Shown: positions 1 to 7,862 of the stretch, in pieces | Numbering within the stretch: the stretch's first letter is position 1 | Layout of the letters: every line of letters begins with the position of its first letter | DNA from: an uncultured Geobacter sp. | GTDB lineage: Bacteria; Desulfobacterota; Desulfuromonadia; Geobacterales; Geobacteraceae | Assembly: GCA_937886325.1 (NCBI GenBank) | Contig: CALABV010000185.1 | Coordinates: forward strand, 1-37,604 | DNA: 37,604 bases | Direction of reading: 5' to 3' | The notes under the pieces: generated by a model | What the model saw: the letters and a program-made list of their open reading frames with translations, nothing else | Database searches by the model: none | Told to the model about the DNA's origin: nothing | Translations under genes and position numbers: made by a program

Positions 1-97
1 AAAACACGATCCAGTGTACCCCCATTTTTTCACGGGGCAAGGGTTTCCGAACCGGCCGGATGTATGGAGGTGGAAAAAATCGGGAAGGTTCGAAGGA

Positions 98-748
98 TTA
101 TTGGAGGTCGATAGCGGCATCATAGCGGGCATCGGCGCCCATCGCCTTTCTATCCCCGGAAAGCACGGCCATCATCACGCTGGTCGGATCCAGCAGATGC
201 CGGGGTCGTTCACCGTACCAGCGCATCGAGTCGCTCGTCCCCGCCTCATAAAGCTCCAGATGGAGTTGCCCGGTTCCGCTGATGGAGCCGATACACACGC
301 CCTGCCCGATCCGCTGCCCAACCCTGATAGGGGGCTTTTTGAGTTCCGCGTAATTGGCGACGAAATCCCCATGGTCAATGAGCACGGAATAGGTCTTTTC
401 GCCGTTCGATCGGATGAAAAAAGGGGCAACCTTGATGACCAGACCGTCTTTAATGGCCTTGACCGGCGTCCCCTCTCCACCCACAGGGTAGATATCGATC
501 CCGGCGTGCTTCCGGGAATTCCGATTCCGCGGGGCGCCAAAATAAGGGTAATCCTGGTGATCTGCCTCCCAACGGCCGCATCGCAGGGAATCGTCCTTTG
601 TGAAGGGATACTTGAGCGATTCATCCGTCGGGAAAGCCAGATCCGATGTGGAAAGGGGCCCGGCTTCCGACGCTGACGGAAAGACACCCGGGAGGAGGAA
701 CAGCAGACCGGTGAGAATCACTTTTGCTGCCGTGGAAACAAATGTCAT
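98..748 (-). CDS. Exported M23/LytM-like protein, probably catalytically impaired
   Basis: A 216-residue protein with an N-terminal hydrophobic signal (about residues 8-24) and a likely signal peptidase cleavage after SEA (residue 29). The mature part carries an M23-type fold signature: HAGID (H81, D85) followed by GTPVKA, VLIDHGDF, and GTGQLHLEL. The three expected zinc ligands H81, D85 and H163 are present. The two histidines that act in catalysis in LytM and lysostaphin appear replaced: E135 stands where YxHL has its His (NYAEL), and Q161 stands where HxH has its first His (QLH). Family knowledge says M23 enzymes cut peptidoglycan cross-bridges; this one may instead bind peptidoglycan or regulate another enzyme (inference). 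It is last in a minus-strand run, 55 bp after the amidase gene. Confidence 0.75.
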   Translation of the reverse strand: MTFVSTAAKVILTGLLFLLPGVFPSASEAGPLSTSDLAFPTDESLKYPFTKDDSLRCGRWEADHQDYPYFGAPRNRNSRKHAGIDIYPVGGEGTPVKAIKDGLVIKVAPFFIRSNGEKTYSVLIDHGDFVANYAELKKPPIRVGQRIGQGVCIGSISGTGQLHLELYEAGTSDSMRWYGERPRHLLDPTSVMMAVLSGDRKAMGADARYDAAIDLQ

Positions 749-803
749 TGCGCGATCACTCTATCTTTGCTGAAAGGATACATGCTCCTGATACCGCGGA
801 GCC

Positions 804-1610
804 TCAGTCCAGCCGGTACAACTCAGGCCGGCGGTCACCGAGCACCCGCATGCGGGAACGGACCTCTTCGGCCTGCTGAAGGTCGATTGATGCCGTGAGG
901 AGCGTTTCTTCCGTTTCCCCGGCTTCGACGACCGTCCGTCCCCATGGGTCGATGATCACGGAATTTCCGAAAAAGGTTACCGTTCCGTCCGGCCCGAAAT
1001 CCTCGCTCCCCACCCGGTTGACACCGACGAGAAACATCTGGTTCTCGATGGCGCGGGCACGGACCAGGATCCTCCAGTGATCGAGGCGCGGATGGGGAAA
1101 AGCGATGGGGGACAGCGCCATGCGCGCGCCCTGCAGGGCATAGGTGCGGAAAAGCTCCGGAAAACGGATGTCGTAGCAGATGGAGAGCCCGACGGGACCC
1201 CAGGGGGTATCGACCATTGTCAGGGAGTCTCCCGGCGCCATGTGCTCATCTTCGTGAAGCAGGCTGAACAGGTGGGTCTTGCGGTAGACCCCGGCCTGTT
1301 CTCCGGAAGGGTTGAACAGGATTGAGGTATTGGCGATCTTTCCCCCGTCCGCGACAGTCGGCAGAGAACCGTTGATCCAGATGCCGTGGCGACGCGCCAG
1401 GGCCCCGACCCGATCGACGTATTTTGCATGCTCTTCCGCAGCCTCCCGGAGATACCGCCAGTCGAAACCGGTGGTCCACATCTCCGGGAAACATACGAGA
1501 TCGCTCCCCCGCCGCGCGGCCTCGGCGATCAGGTCTTCGGTCTTCGCCAGGTTCTCCTCCGGCCTCGACACGGCAACATTCATCTGGGCGATGGAGACGG
1601 TAAGGGTCAT
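804..1610 (-). CDS. Nitrilase-superfamily carbon-nitrogen hydrolase, omega-amidase-like
   Basis: A 268-residue protein of the nitrilase superfamily, the usual length for Nit2/omega-amidase-type enzymes, which hydrolyse amides such as alpha-ketoglutaramate. The Glu-Lys-Cys triad is visible: E43 in CFPEMW, K111 in YRKTHLF and C145 in SICYDIRFPEL. The longer upstream reading is unlikely because its Arg-rich N-terminus is antisense-like low-complexity sequence. The start at 1610 has a strong AGGAGG four bases upstream and overlaps the stop of the ADP-ribosylglycohydrolase gene as ATGA, which suggests translational coupling. The substrate is not determined by the sequence; omega-amidase is the closest guess from the WTTGFDW and LHEDEHMAPG signatures. 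It acts in the cytoplasm. Confidence 0.88.
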   Translation of the reverse strand: MTLTVSIAQMNVAVSRPEENLAKTEDLIAEAARRGSDLVCFPEMWTTGFDWRYLREAAEEHAKYVDRVGALARRHGIWINGSLPTVADGGKIANTSILFNPSGEQAGVYRKTHLFSLLHEDEHMAPGDSLTMVDTPWGPVGLSICYDIRFPELFRTYALQGARMALSPIAFPHPRLDHWRILVRARAIENQMFLVGVNRVGSEDFGPDGTVTFFGNSVIIDPWGRTVVEAGETEETLLTASIDLQQAEEVRSRMRVLGDRRPELYRLD

Positions 1611-2488
1611 GGAGCCTCCTCCGGGCACTCCAGGGGCGGAAGCGGTTCCCGCCTCTCCAGCCACGATGGCGGCAGGTCGGCGGACAGGGACACGATGCCG
1701 CCGACGATGGCGCAGGTGGTGTCGAAGTCGCCGCGCCCCTTCGCCGTCAGCCACAGGGCGTCCTCGTAGGAGTCGAGATGGTGGGCCGCGACCCAGACGC
1801 AGAAGGGTACCGTATCCTGGGCCGTTACCTCGTACCCGGTCCCGAGGGTCATTGCGGCCCGCGCATGTTCCGCAGCGGGGATATCGCGGGCCAGGAGCAG
1901 CCGCTGCCGGGTGAGGCCGGCCGGTACGTAGCGCACGACCTCATCAATGAAGTCGCGGCCCGTGGGCCGTGGAACACGGGCGGCCAGCGAAGCGGCCACC
2001 GCCGCCGCGACCGCTCCGGCCTGCCCTTCCGGGTGGGCATGGGTGACCACGGCGGAGAGCCGCGCCTCTTCCGCCGCGTGTTCGGGATCTCCGGCGAAAA
2101 AGGCGCCGACAGGGGCGACGCGCATGGCCGAGCCGTTGCCGAAGGAGCCGCCCCCGAACAGCTTCGGCGATGCGTCCCGCCAGTCGGACCCGGTTGCGAT
2201 CTGCACCAGGAGCCGCCTCGCCCCGCCCGCGTATCCGCGGTTCGGCTGTTCAATGTAGCGCCTCGCGAAAGACCGAGCAAGGGCATCCTGGTCGATGCGG
2301 CCATGCTCCTTCAGCACCTCCACGATGGACAGGGCCATGTGGGTATCATCGGTCCAGCGCCACTGCTCGGCTGGAAGGTCGTCCCACCCGGCGTATTCGG
2401 GCGGGAGAAAGAAAAACAGCTCACCGAAGGCGTCTCCCACCGACAGTCCGTCAAGACTCCGCAGCGCCCTTTCCATGGGTTCGTTCAT
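1607..2488 (-). CDS. ADP-ribosylglycohydrolase family protein (DraG/ARH-like)
   Basis: A 293-residue protein with the hallmarks of the ADP-ribosyl-glycohydrolase family, which removes ADP-ribose from proteins or small molecules using two magnesium ions. Visible motifs are GLSVGDAFGE (residues 14-23), the metal-binding TDDT (46-49), GNGSAMRVAPVG (118-129) and the second metal site DFDTTCAIVGG (D254, D256, T257). The start at 2488 was chosen because GGAGG lies five bases upstream; a longer reading begins at 2533. The stop overlaps the amidase start by four bases. DraG enzymes reactivate nitrogenase reductase in some bacteria, but no nitrogenase gene lies in this window, so the substrate is unknown. 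Confidence 0.87.
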   Translation of the reverse strand: MNEPMERALRSLDGLSVGDAFGELFFFLPPEYAGWDDLPAEQWRWTDDTHMALSIVEVLKEHGRIDQDALARSFARRYIEQPNRGYAGGARRLLVQIATGSDWRDASPKLFGGGSFGNGSAMRVAPVGAFFAGDPEHAAEEARLSAVVTHAHPEGQAGAVAAAVAASLAARVPRPTGRDFIDEVVRYVPAGLTRQRLLLARDIPAAEHARAAMTLGTGYEVTAQDTVPFCVWVAAHHLDSYEDALWLTAKGRGDFDTTCAIVGGIVSLSADLPPSWLERREPLPPLECPEEAP

Positions 2489-2628
2489 GACTTCCTCCCG
2501 CGGCGTTGGGGATGCTCCGCCCGGACAAGGCACGTCACCCTGAATGCCGCTTGTATTTCATCGTACAACTACTTCTATCACGGGACTCCGTCATTGCAAC
2601 GTCCGGACAAGGGCCGAATCCGGCCATT

Positions 2629-3489
2629 TCATGACCGGAGCAGGATCAGGGAGACGACGGTAAGGGTGATGCCCACGATATGCGCCGGTGTCAGCCGTTC
2701 GCGGTAAATGAAGACCGACAGGACTATGGCCACCACGAAATGCATGCCGGTGATCACCGTCACCAGGGAAAGGGGCCCCCGCGCCAGACCCTCCAGGTAG
2801 GCATAGTACCCCGCGACATTGAGCACCCCCATGGCGAAACCGATGAAAAATGGGCCGCGAAGGCGGGCAGGCGCCTCCCCCCTTTTTCCTCCCACCCCGA
2901 AGCCGGAAACAAAGAGGGTGGACAGGCCGTAGGATATCGCCATGAATGCCGTCTTGTCCGTGCCGAGTGCCGCGAAACGGCTCGATACGGCCGCCCCTGT
3001 CCCGGCAAGGATGGCAAATGCCACGAACAGGAAACCTCTGTTGGACGACGTGGGGGATGCCCCGCCGTTGTTCCTCTGCCGGGCGATGAGAAGAGCGGCG
3101 CCGAAGCCCAGGAGGATTCCCGCGCCTTGTGTGGCGGAAACGTTCTCATGAAAGAAAAGGAGGGATATAAGGACGACCAAGACCACATCCAGCCTGATGA
3201 GAGGATAGGCAATTCCGGCAGGGAGCCGCTTCAGCGCCTCGATATGGGAAACGGTGGCGGCGAGAAAGGAGATGCTGTTGGCGAGACCGACCACAAGAAG
3301 GAAGCGTATATCGGAAACCGTCACGCCGCGCCAGAGGAAAGCGGTCCCGCTGATGACGGTCACCGTGGCCATGAACCACAAGGTTGTCCAGGCGGTTCCG
3401 CGAACCTGCTCGGCAGCCACCTTGTAGAGGAAACGCTGTGCTCCCATGAGGAAAAGAGCGGCAACGGCGAATGGAAACCAGCCTGTCAT
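2629..3489 (-). CDS. EamA/DMT-family membrane transporter
   Basis: A 286-residue, highly hydrophobic protein with about ten predicted membrane helices arranged as two similar halves, the pattern of the drug/metabolite transporter (EamA) family. Early and late segments such as FPFAVAALFLMG and HIVGITLTVVSLILL mark the first and last helices. The start at 3489 has GGGAGG nine bases upstream; the upstream extension to 3564 is not membrane-like and was dropped. Substrates in this family range from amino acids to nucleotide derivatives and cannot be predicted here. It is separated from the ADP-ribosylglycohydrolase gene by 140 bp and from the divergent PHP gene by 173 bp. Confidence 0.85.
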   Translation of the reverse strand: MTGWFPFAVAALFLMGAQRFLYKVAAEQVRGTAWTTLWFMATVTVISGTAFLWRGVTVSDIRFLLVVGLANSISFLAATVSHIEALKRLPAGIAYPLIRLDVVLVVLISLLFFHENVSATQGAGILLGFGAALLIARQRNNGGASPTSSNRGFLFVAFAILAGTGAAVSSRFAALGTDKTAFMAISYGLSTLFVSGFGVGGKRGEAPARLRGPFFIGFAMGVLNVAGYYAYLEGLARGPLSLVTVITGMHFVVAIVLSVFIYRERLTPAHIVGITLTVVSLILLRS

Positions 3490-3662
3490 TTCTTCGTCCC
3501 TCCCAGAGAACCGGGTGTATCCTTCCCTGCTCCAAGTAGTAGCCGCAGCGGGACATCTTTGCAAGGAGAATTACATACGGATTCTCTCAGGGGGAGAGCC
3601 GAGTTCGCTTCCAACAGACCGGGTCTATTGACTTTTCACCCCTGCCGTGAAATCATGCCCGC

Positions 3663-4448
3663 ATGAAAATCATCGCCGATCTGCATACCCACACCGTGGC
3701 CTCGGGCCACGCCTATTCCACCGTCAACGAAATGGCCGGCGAGGCAGGCCGCAAGGGTCTGAAGGCCCTTGCCATCACCGACCACGGCCCTGCACTGCCG
3801 GGAGGCCCGCATCTGTACCACTTCGGCGCCATGCGCTTCATCCCCTCATGGATAGGGGGAGTCCGTATCCTGCGAGGGGTTGAAGCGAATATCATCGGGA
3901 CCGACGGAACCCTCGACATGCCCGAGTCGTACCTGGAGCGGCTTGATTTCGTGCTGGCCGGCCTTCACGAGGGGACAGGCTTCGAAGACCACGGAATTGC
4001 GGGGAATACCGAGGCGCTGATCCGAGCCATGGCCAATCCCCGCGTCAGGGCAGTCGCCCATTCCGGCAATCCCGTGTATCCGGTGCACTTCGAAAAACTG
4101 GTTCAGGCGGCAGTGGATACGGGAACCGCCCTTGAGATAAACAATGCATCCTTTTCCCTGAGCCGCAAGGGAAGCAGGCCCCAGTGCGAACGCCTGGCGG
4201 AGTTGATTGCCCGTTCCGGGGCGCTTGTTGTCGTGGGAAGCGACGCGCATATCGCGCAGGGGGTGGGTGAATTCGGCGAGGCCATCGCCGTGCTGAAACA
4301 GGCGGGAATCCCGGCAGAACAGGTGGTAAACTCTTCGTACGACCGGCTGCTGGAATTTCTCGGCCTGGAGGACATCCCGGACCCGGCGGGCCTTACGGCT
4401 CCCTCTCCAGCACTTCACGCACCTTCCGCAGAAACTCGTCCGGGGTGA
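3663..4448 (+). CDS. PHP-domain phosphatase, YcdX-like
   Basis: A 261-residue PHP-superfamily metal-dependent phosphoesterase. All nine metal ligands known from E. coli YcdX have counterparts at matching spacing: H8, H10, H16, H41, E74, H102, H133, D194 and H196. YcdX-type proteins carry a trinuclear zinc site and show phosphatase activity; the physiological substrate is unclear. The usual length is about 245 residues. The last 18 codons or so are read antisense to the C-terminus of the neighbouring hybrid kinase, giving a Pro/Ala-rich tail that probably has no conserved role. No clear ribosome-binding site precedes the start. It is one of only two plus-strand genes left of the origin. Confidence 0.88.
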   Translation: MKIIADLHTHTVASGHAYSTVNEMAGEAGRKGLKALAITDHGPALPGGPHLYHFGAMRFIPSWIGGVRILRGVEANIIGTDGTLDMPESYLERLDFVLAGLHEGTGFEDHGIAGNTEALIRAMANPRVRAVAHSGNPVYPVHFEKLVQAAVDTGTALEINNASFSLSRKGSRPQCERLAELIARSGALVVVGSDAHIAQGVGEFGEAIAVLKQAGIPAEQVVNSSYDRLLEFLGLEDIPDPAGLTAPSPALHAPSAETRPG

Positions 4449-6591
4449 TGGGTTTGGCGATGAAGTCGAATTGCGGTTCGATGCCTGCCGCTCCGCCCAG
4501 GATATCGCCCGTATACCCGCTGGTAAACAGCGCCCGGATGTCCGGACGCGCCTTCCGTATCTCCTCATAGGCTTCCCTGCCGTTCATCTTCGGCATAATG
4601 ACGTCGAAGATCAACAGATCGATTCTCTCCCTGTTCTCCAGAAAGACCGAGCAGGCATCACTGCCGTTGGCCGCTTCAAGAACCGTGTAGCCGCACTCTT
4701 CCAGAAGATCCCGATGCAGCATGCGCACATCGTCGTCATCCTCGGCGATGAGGATGGTTTCCGTACCGGTTCGCAAGTCGGAAGGCGGGACGGTCTCCCG
4801 AGCCTTTTCCACCCCTTCCGCCAGCGGAAGGTACAGGGAGAAATCGCTCCCCTCACCCGGCTCGCTGGAAACCTCGATATAGCCGTTGTGCTGTTTGATG
4901 ATTCCATAGACGATTGCAAGTCCGAGACCGGTCCCCTTGCCCGGCTCCTTGGTTGTAAAGAAGGGCTCGAATATCTTTTCCCGGATCGTCGCATCCATGC
5001 CGATACCGGTGTCGATAATGGAGATCCTGGCGAAGAGCCCCGGCTGTCCATACCCGTATGACCGGACGTATTCACGGGTCAGCTCGGCGACCCCGGTGCT
5101 GACGGTCACGACGCCCCCTTTCGGCATGGAATCCCGGGCATTGGTGACGAGGTTTACCAGAACCTGTTCCAACTGGCCTTCATCAGCCAGCACGACAAGC
5201 CTCTCGCTGCCGAGATCGGTCCGGAACTCGATATCCTCCCGGATAAGACGCGACAGGAGTGTCCCTATCTTTTCTATGGTCTCGTTTACGTTCACATGGT
5301 GGGGGTAAAGGACGTGCTTTCGGCTGAAGGCGAGGAGGCTGCGGGTAACGACGGAGGCCCGTTCGGCGGACGTGAGGATCTGGTTCGAAAAATGCCGGAG
5401 CTGGCTGTTCTCTTCGGTCTTCATGACAAGAAGGTGGCCGAAACCGATGATGGCCGTCATGATATTGTTGAACTCATGGGCCACGCCTCCCGCCAGCTGT
5501 CCGATTGCCTCCAGTTTCTGCGAATGGTTGAGCTGGTTCTCCAGGTGCCGCTTCTCTTCTTCGGCCCGCCTGCGGTCGGTGACGTCGGTCGTGGTGCCGG
5601 TCATGCGGAGAGGCCTCCCCTTTTCGTCCCACTCCACCACCTTGCCGCGATCAAGGACCCATTTCCATTCCCCGGATCGGGATAGTATCCGGTATTCAAC
5701 GGCATACTGGGGTATCGAACCCTTAAGGTGTCGCATGAGCACTGTTCTCACGGAGAGCGCGTCTTCCGGGTTGACAAGGTCCTTTCCGTCCCGGAATGCC
5801 TGTTCCACCTCGTGGAGCGTATAGCCGAGGATCTCGGCCCATCGCGGGCTGAGCTTGACCTCCCCGCTCTCCAGGCTCCAGTCCCAGAAACCGTCGCTGC
5901 TCCCCTCCAGAACCAGCTTCAGCCTTTTCTCGCTCGCCCGCAGATCCCGTTCCGCTGACTGGGCCTCCGCCAGCGCCTGCTTCAGTTGAACCGTCCTCTT
6001 GTCGATTTCACGATCCATCTGGGTCACGAGCCGATTGCCGGCGATGAGCTGTCCAAGGCAGTTGCACCAGACGAGAAGGAGGCGTTCATGCCATTCGTTG
6101 AAGAAATCCGGACGGGAATGGGATACATTCAGCACACCCAGAACTTCGCCGCCGATCTGAAAAATAGGCACGCTTATCAGTGAGCCGATGGGTGGGCCGC
6201 TTGCGATTTTGAAACGGGGGTCGATGGAACAATCACGGCAGTGCTGGAGCGTTCCGGTCTGCACGGCCAAGCCCATGATCCCCTCGCCGATGGATGCGTC
6301 AAGGTTATCGCATGGGCTGAACCGGAATACGTCATCCACTTCGCTCAGCATCCCATCCCAGTCAAGCCCCACGCAATTTACCAGCCGCTCCCCCTGCAGG
6401 AGAAAGATGGAGCAGCGCTCCATGTCCACATTCTCCATCAGCCCCTTGAGTGCCCGGCGGAGCATGGTTCCAATATCAGGATGGCGGATGTTGAGCGAAC
6501 TCAGGGTACTCAGTGCTGAAAAGGAATCGAGGAGGCTGATGATGCGCTCGTTGAGATCCGAAAAGGCGGCGCCGGAAAGACGGTTATCCAT
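4393..6591 (-). CDS. Cytoplasmic hybrid histidine kinase: GAF-PAS-HisKA-HATPase-REC
   Basis: A 732-residue soluble hybrid sensor kinase with no membrane segments. Domain order is a GAF domain (about 35-185), a short coiled coil (190-225), a PAS/PAC domain (225-342), a HisKA domain with phospho-acceptor H372 in GVAHEFNNI, a HATPase (N box near 480, G1 DTGIG at 527, G2 GKGTGLGLAI near 555) and a C-terminal receiver with phospho-acceptor D663 in IFDVIMPKMNG. The GAF domain contains several cysteines (C60, C73, C94, C118, C121). The start at 6591 lies inside the HDOD gene (8-bp overlap) with GGGAG upstream; the extended reading to 6870 is frame-shadow sequence. The HDOD protein is a likely functional partner. 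The 3' end overlaps the convergent PHP gene. Confidence 0.9.
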   Translation of the reverse strand: MDNRLSGAAFSDLNERIISLLDSFSALSTLSSLNIRHPDIGTMLRRALKGLMENVDMERCSIFLLQGERLVNCVGLDWDGMLSEVDDVFRFSPCDNLDASIGEGIMGLAVQTGTLQHCRDCSIDPRFKIASGPPIGSLISVPIFQIGGEVLGVLNVSHSRPDFFNEWHERLLLVWCNCLGQLIAGNRLVTQMDREIDKRTVQLKQALAEAQSAERDLRASEKRLKLVLEGSSDGFWDWSLESGEVKLSPRWAEILGYTLHEVEQAFRDGKDLVNPEDALSVRTVLMRHLKGSIPQYAVEYRILSRSGEWKWVLDRGKVVEWDEKGRPLRMTGTTTDVTDRRRAEEEKRHLENQLNHSQKLEAIGQLAGGVAHEFNNIMTAIIGFGHLLVMKTEENSQLRHFSNQILTSAERASVVTRSLLAFSRKHVLYPHHVNVNETIEKIGTLLSRLIREDIEFRTDLGSERLVVLADEGQLEQVLVNLVTNARDSMPKGGVVTVSTGVAELTREYVRSYGYGQPGLFARISIIDTGIGMDATIREKIFEPFFTTKEPGKGTGLGLAIVYGIIKQHNGYIEVSSEPGEGSDFSLYLPLAEGVEKARETVPPSDLRTGTETILIAEDDDDVRMLHRDLLEECGYTVLEAANGSDACSVFLENRERIDLLIFDVIMPKMNGREAYEEIRKARPDIRALFTSGYTGDILGGAAGIEPQFDFIAKPITPDEFLRKVREVLEREP

Positions 6592-7462
6592 TTCTCTCTC
6601 CCGTGGCCATGAACGACGCCATGGACAGCAAATCCTCCAGTTGGCCGTCAAGGGTCCCGCACATCCTTTCGAGAACCTCCTGATCGATCCCGAGAAGAGC
6701 GGCGATATCAGGCTCCATGTGGAGAACGCCCTCCTCGAACAGCCGCTGGGACTGCCGTTCACAGTACCCCACGAGGAGCGCCACGGGCCAGAAGTCTCCC
6801 CGATACCCCGCATCCTTGTGATGCTCCATGACAAGGACGATATCCCTGGGGAGATGCCATTTCCGGGCAAGCCAGCCGCCTGCCTGCGTCTGGTCGATGC
6901 CCAGTTCCTCTCGGATTCTTACTGTTGTCGAAGATTCCGCGCAGGCGACCGGAGGTGAAAAGGCCCGGGAAAGCTCCAGGGGATAGAGGTGTGCAAGCAC
7001 GGCCAATCCCAGGTTATGGAGCAGACCGTTTATGTGGATGTTGTCCAGATCCCATCGCAGGAAAGGTGGGAGCGAGGGAAACAGGCTCTGGGATACCTGG
7101 GCGGTCACGATGGCGGTGAACCAGTACCGCTCCGGACGGAATCCGCGGCACCTTTTCACGTCGAACACCTCGCTGAGCGTCATTCCCAGGACGAGGCTCT
7201 TCACCAACTTGATCCCCAGGACCTTGTAGATGGCGTCATGGACGGTGCGAACGCCGCCCGGCCAGCCGAAATACGCGGCATTGGCCATGCCCAGAAGCCG
7301 TGCCGCCAGTTCGGGAGACTGCTCGATGATTTCGGCCAGATCGCGAATGTCGGCTTCCGGAGACAGGCACAGAATTCTCTGGGCCGTCATGGGAAGCGGC
7401 GGGATTTCCTTCAGGAGCAGGATTTTCTGCCGAATCTCCGCGACGTGTGCTGACGACTGCAT
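6584..7462 (-). CDS. HDOD-domain signalling protein
   Basis: A 292-residue protein dominated by an HDOD domain, a non-enzymatic relative of HD phosphohydrolases. Recognisable parts are the opening LLLKEIPPLPMTAQRIL (about residues 15-31), EQSPELAARLLGMANAAYFG (47-66), the helix around VLGIKLVKSLVLGMT, and HINGLLHNLGLAVLA in the HD-like position. HDOD proteins occur with two-component, c-di-GMP and motility regulators and act by protein-protein contacts. The start has GGGAGAAGGG just upstream. It overlaps the following hybrid kinase gene by 8 bp, so both should be made from one mRNA. A sigma-28-like promoter lies about 100 bp upstream. Confidence 0.88.
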   Translation of the reverse strand: MQSSAHVAEIRQKILLLKEIPPLPMTAQRILCLSPEADIRDLAEIIEQSPELAARLLGMANAAYFGWPGGVRTVHDAIYKVLGIKLVKSLVLGMTLSEVFDVKRCRGFRPERYWFTAIVTAQVSQSLFPSLPPFLRWDLDNIHINGLLHNLGLAVLAHLYPLELSRAFSPPVACAESSTTVRIREELGIDQTQAGGWLARKWHLPRDIVLVMEHHKDAGYRGDFWPVALLVGYCERQSQRLFEEGVLHMEPDIAALLGIDQEVLERMCGTLDGQLEDLLSMASFMATGERNG

Positions 7463-7561
7463 CCCTTCTCCCTTTCCGCCGGAGTTCCTCTACGGTACGC
7501 GGCGACGATCCGCCCCCACCCGTGCAGTGCATCAGGGCAGGGGCGCTCATTACTACATACT

Positions 7562-7588
7562 ATATCGCAGAAACCGGCCGAAACTTTA
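7562..7588 (-). promoter_or_regulatory. Sigma-28 (FliA)-like promoter for the HDOD/hybrid kinase pair
   Basis: Read on the minus strand, TAAAGTTT (7588-7581) is followed after exactly 11 bases by TGCGATAT (7569-7562). The known FliA consensus is TAAAGTTT-N11-GCCGATAA, so the -35 element is perfect and the CGATA core of the -10 is kept. It lies about 100 bp upstream of the HDOD start and points towards it. A sigma-70 reading with TATAGT at the same place is possible, but its -35 match is poor. Confidence 0.45.
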
Positions 7589-7635
7589 ATGTTTTTTCCA
7601 GTCAGGCCGGCGGGCCTTTCACCGGTTCGGGAACG

Positions 7636-7746
7636 TCACGCCTCCTCCTTTTCAAAGGACCCTTTTTCCTGGCACTGGGGGCATTTCTGCGGTTTGCACC
7701 GCCCTTCCTTGGTAAACCCGCATTTTTTACATTTCCATACAGCCAT
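7636..7746 (-). CDS. Small rubredoxin-like zinc/iron-binding protein (RCKP type)
   Basis: A 36-residue protein beginning MAVWKCKKCGF and containing GRCKPQKCPQC. Two CxxC pairs (C6/C9 and C22/C25) form a rubredoxin-like metal knuckle, and a fifth cysteine, C17, lies in the RCKP segment. The start at 7746 is set by AAGGAG seven bases upstream. This matches the tiny RCKP-type rubredoxin-like proteins common in anaerobic deltaproteobacteria, where a role in electron transfer or redox sensing is guessed but not established. It follows hypE at 116 bp with a REP-like palindrome between, so it may or may not share the hyp transcript. Confidence 0.8.
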   Translation of the reverse strand: MAVWKCKKCGFTKEGRCKPQKCPQCQEKGSFEKEEA

Positions 7747-7808
7747 GGCCGTTCTCCTTTCCCTTGTCCCGACAGCGTAATCGACGGCCACAAGCGGCCG
7801 CCAAAAGC

Positions 7809-7834
7809 GGGCAACCACATGGGGTTGCCCCTAC
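7809..7834 (-). repeat. REP-like palindrome, copy A
   Basis: A 26-bp element: perfect 8-bp stem GGGCAACC/GGTTGCCC around a 6-base loop (7817-7822), followed by CTAC. Read on the minus strand it begins GTAGGGGC. It shares the architecture of the two copies after gyrA, with different but still paired inner stem bases. It lies 28 bp downstream of the hypE stop and may act as a transcript-end structure. Confidence 0.7.
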
Positions 7835-7862
7835 TCGATGACATATCGGTTGCAAAATAGAA

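Noticed and set aside
3628..3656. TTGACT-N17-AATCAT upstream of the PHP gene, implying a leaderless mRNA
   Set aside because: The -10 match is poor and the start would fall on the initiation codon; the evidence is too weak.
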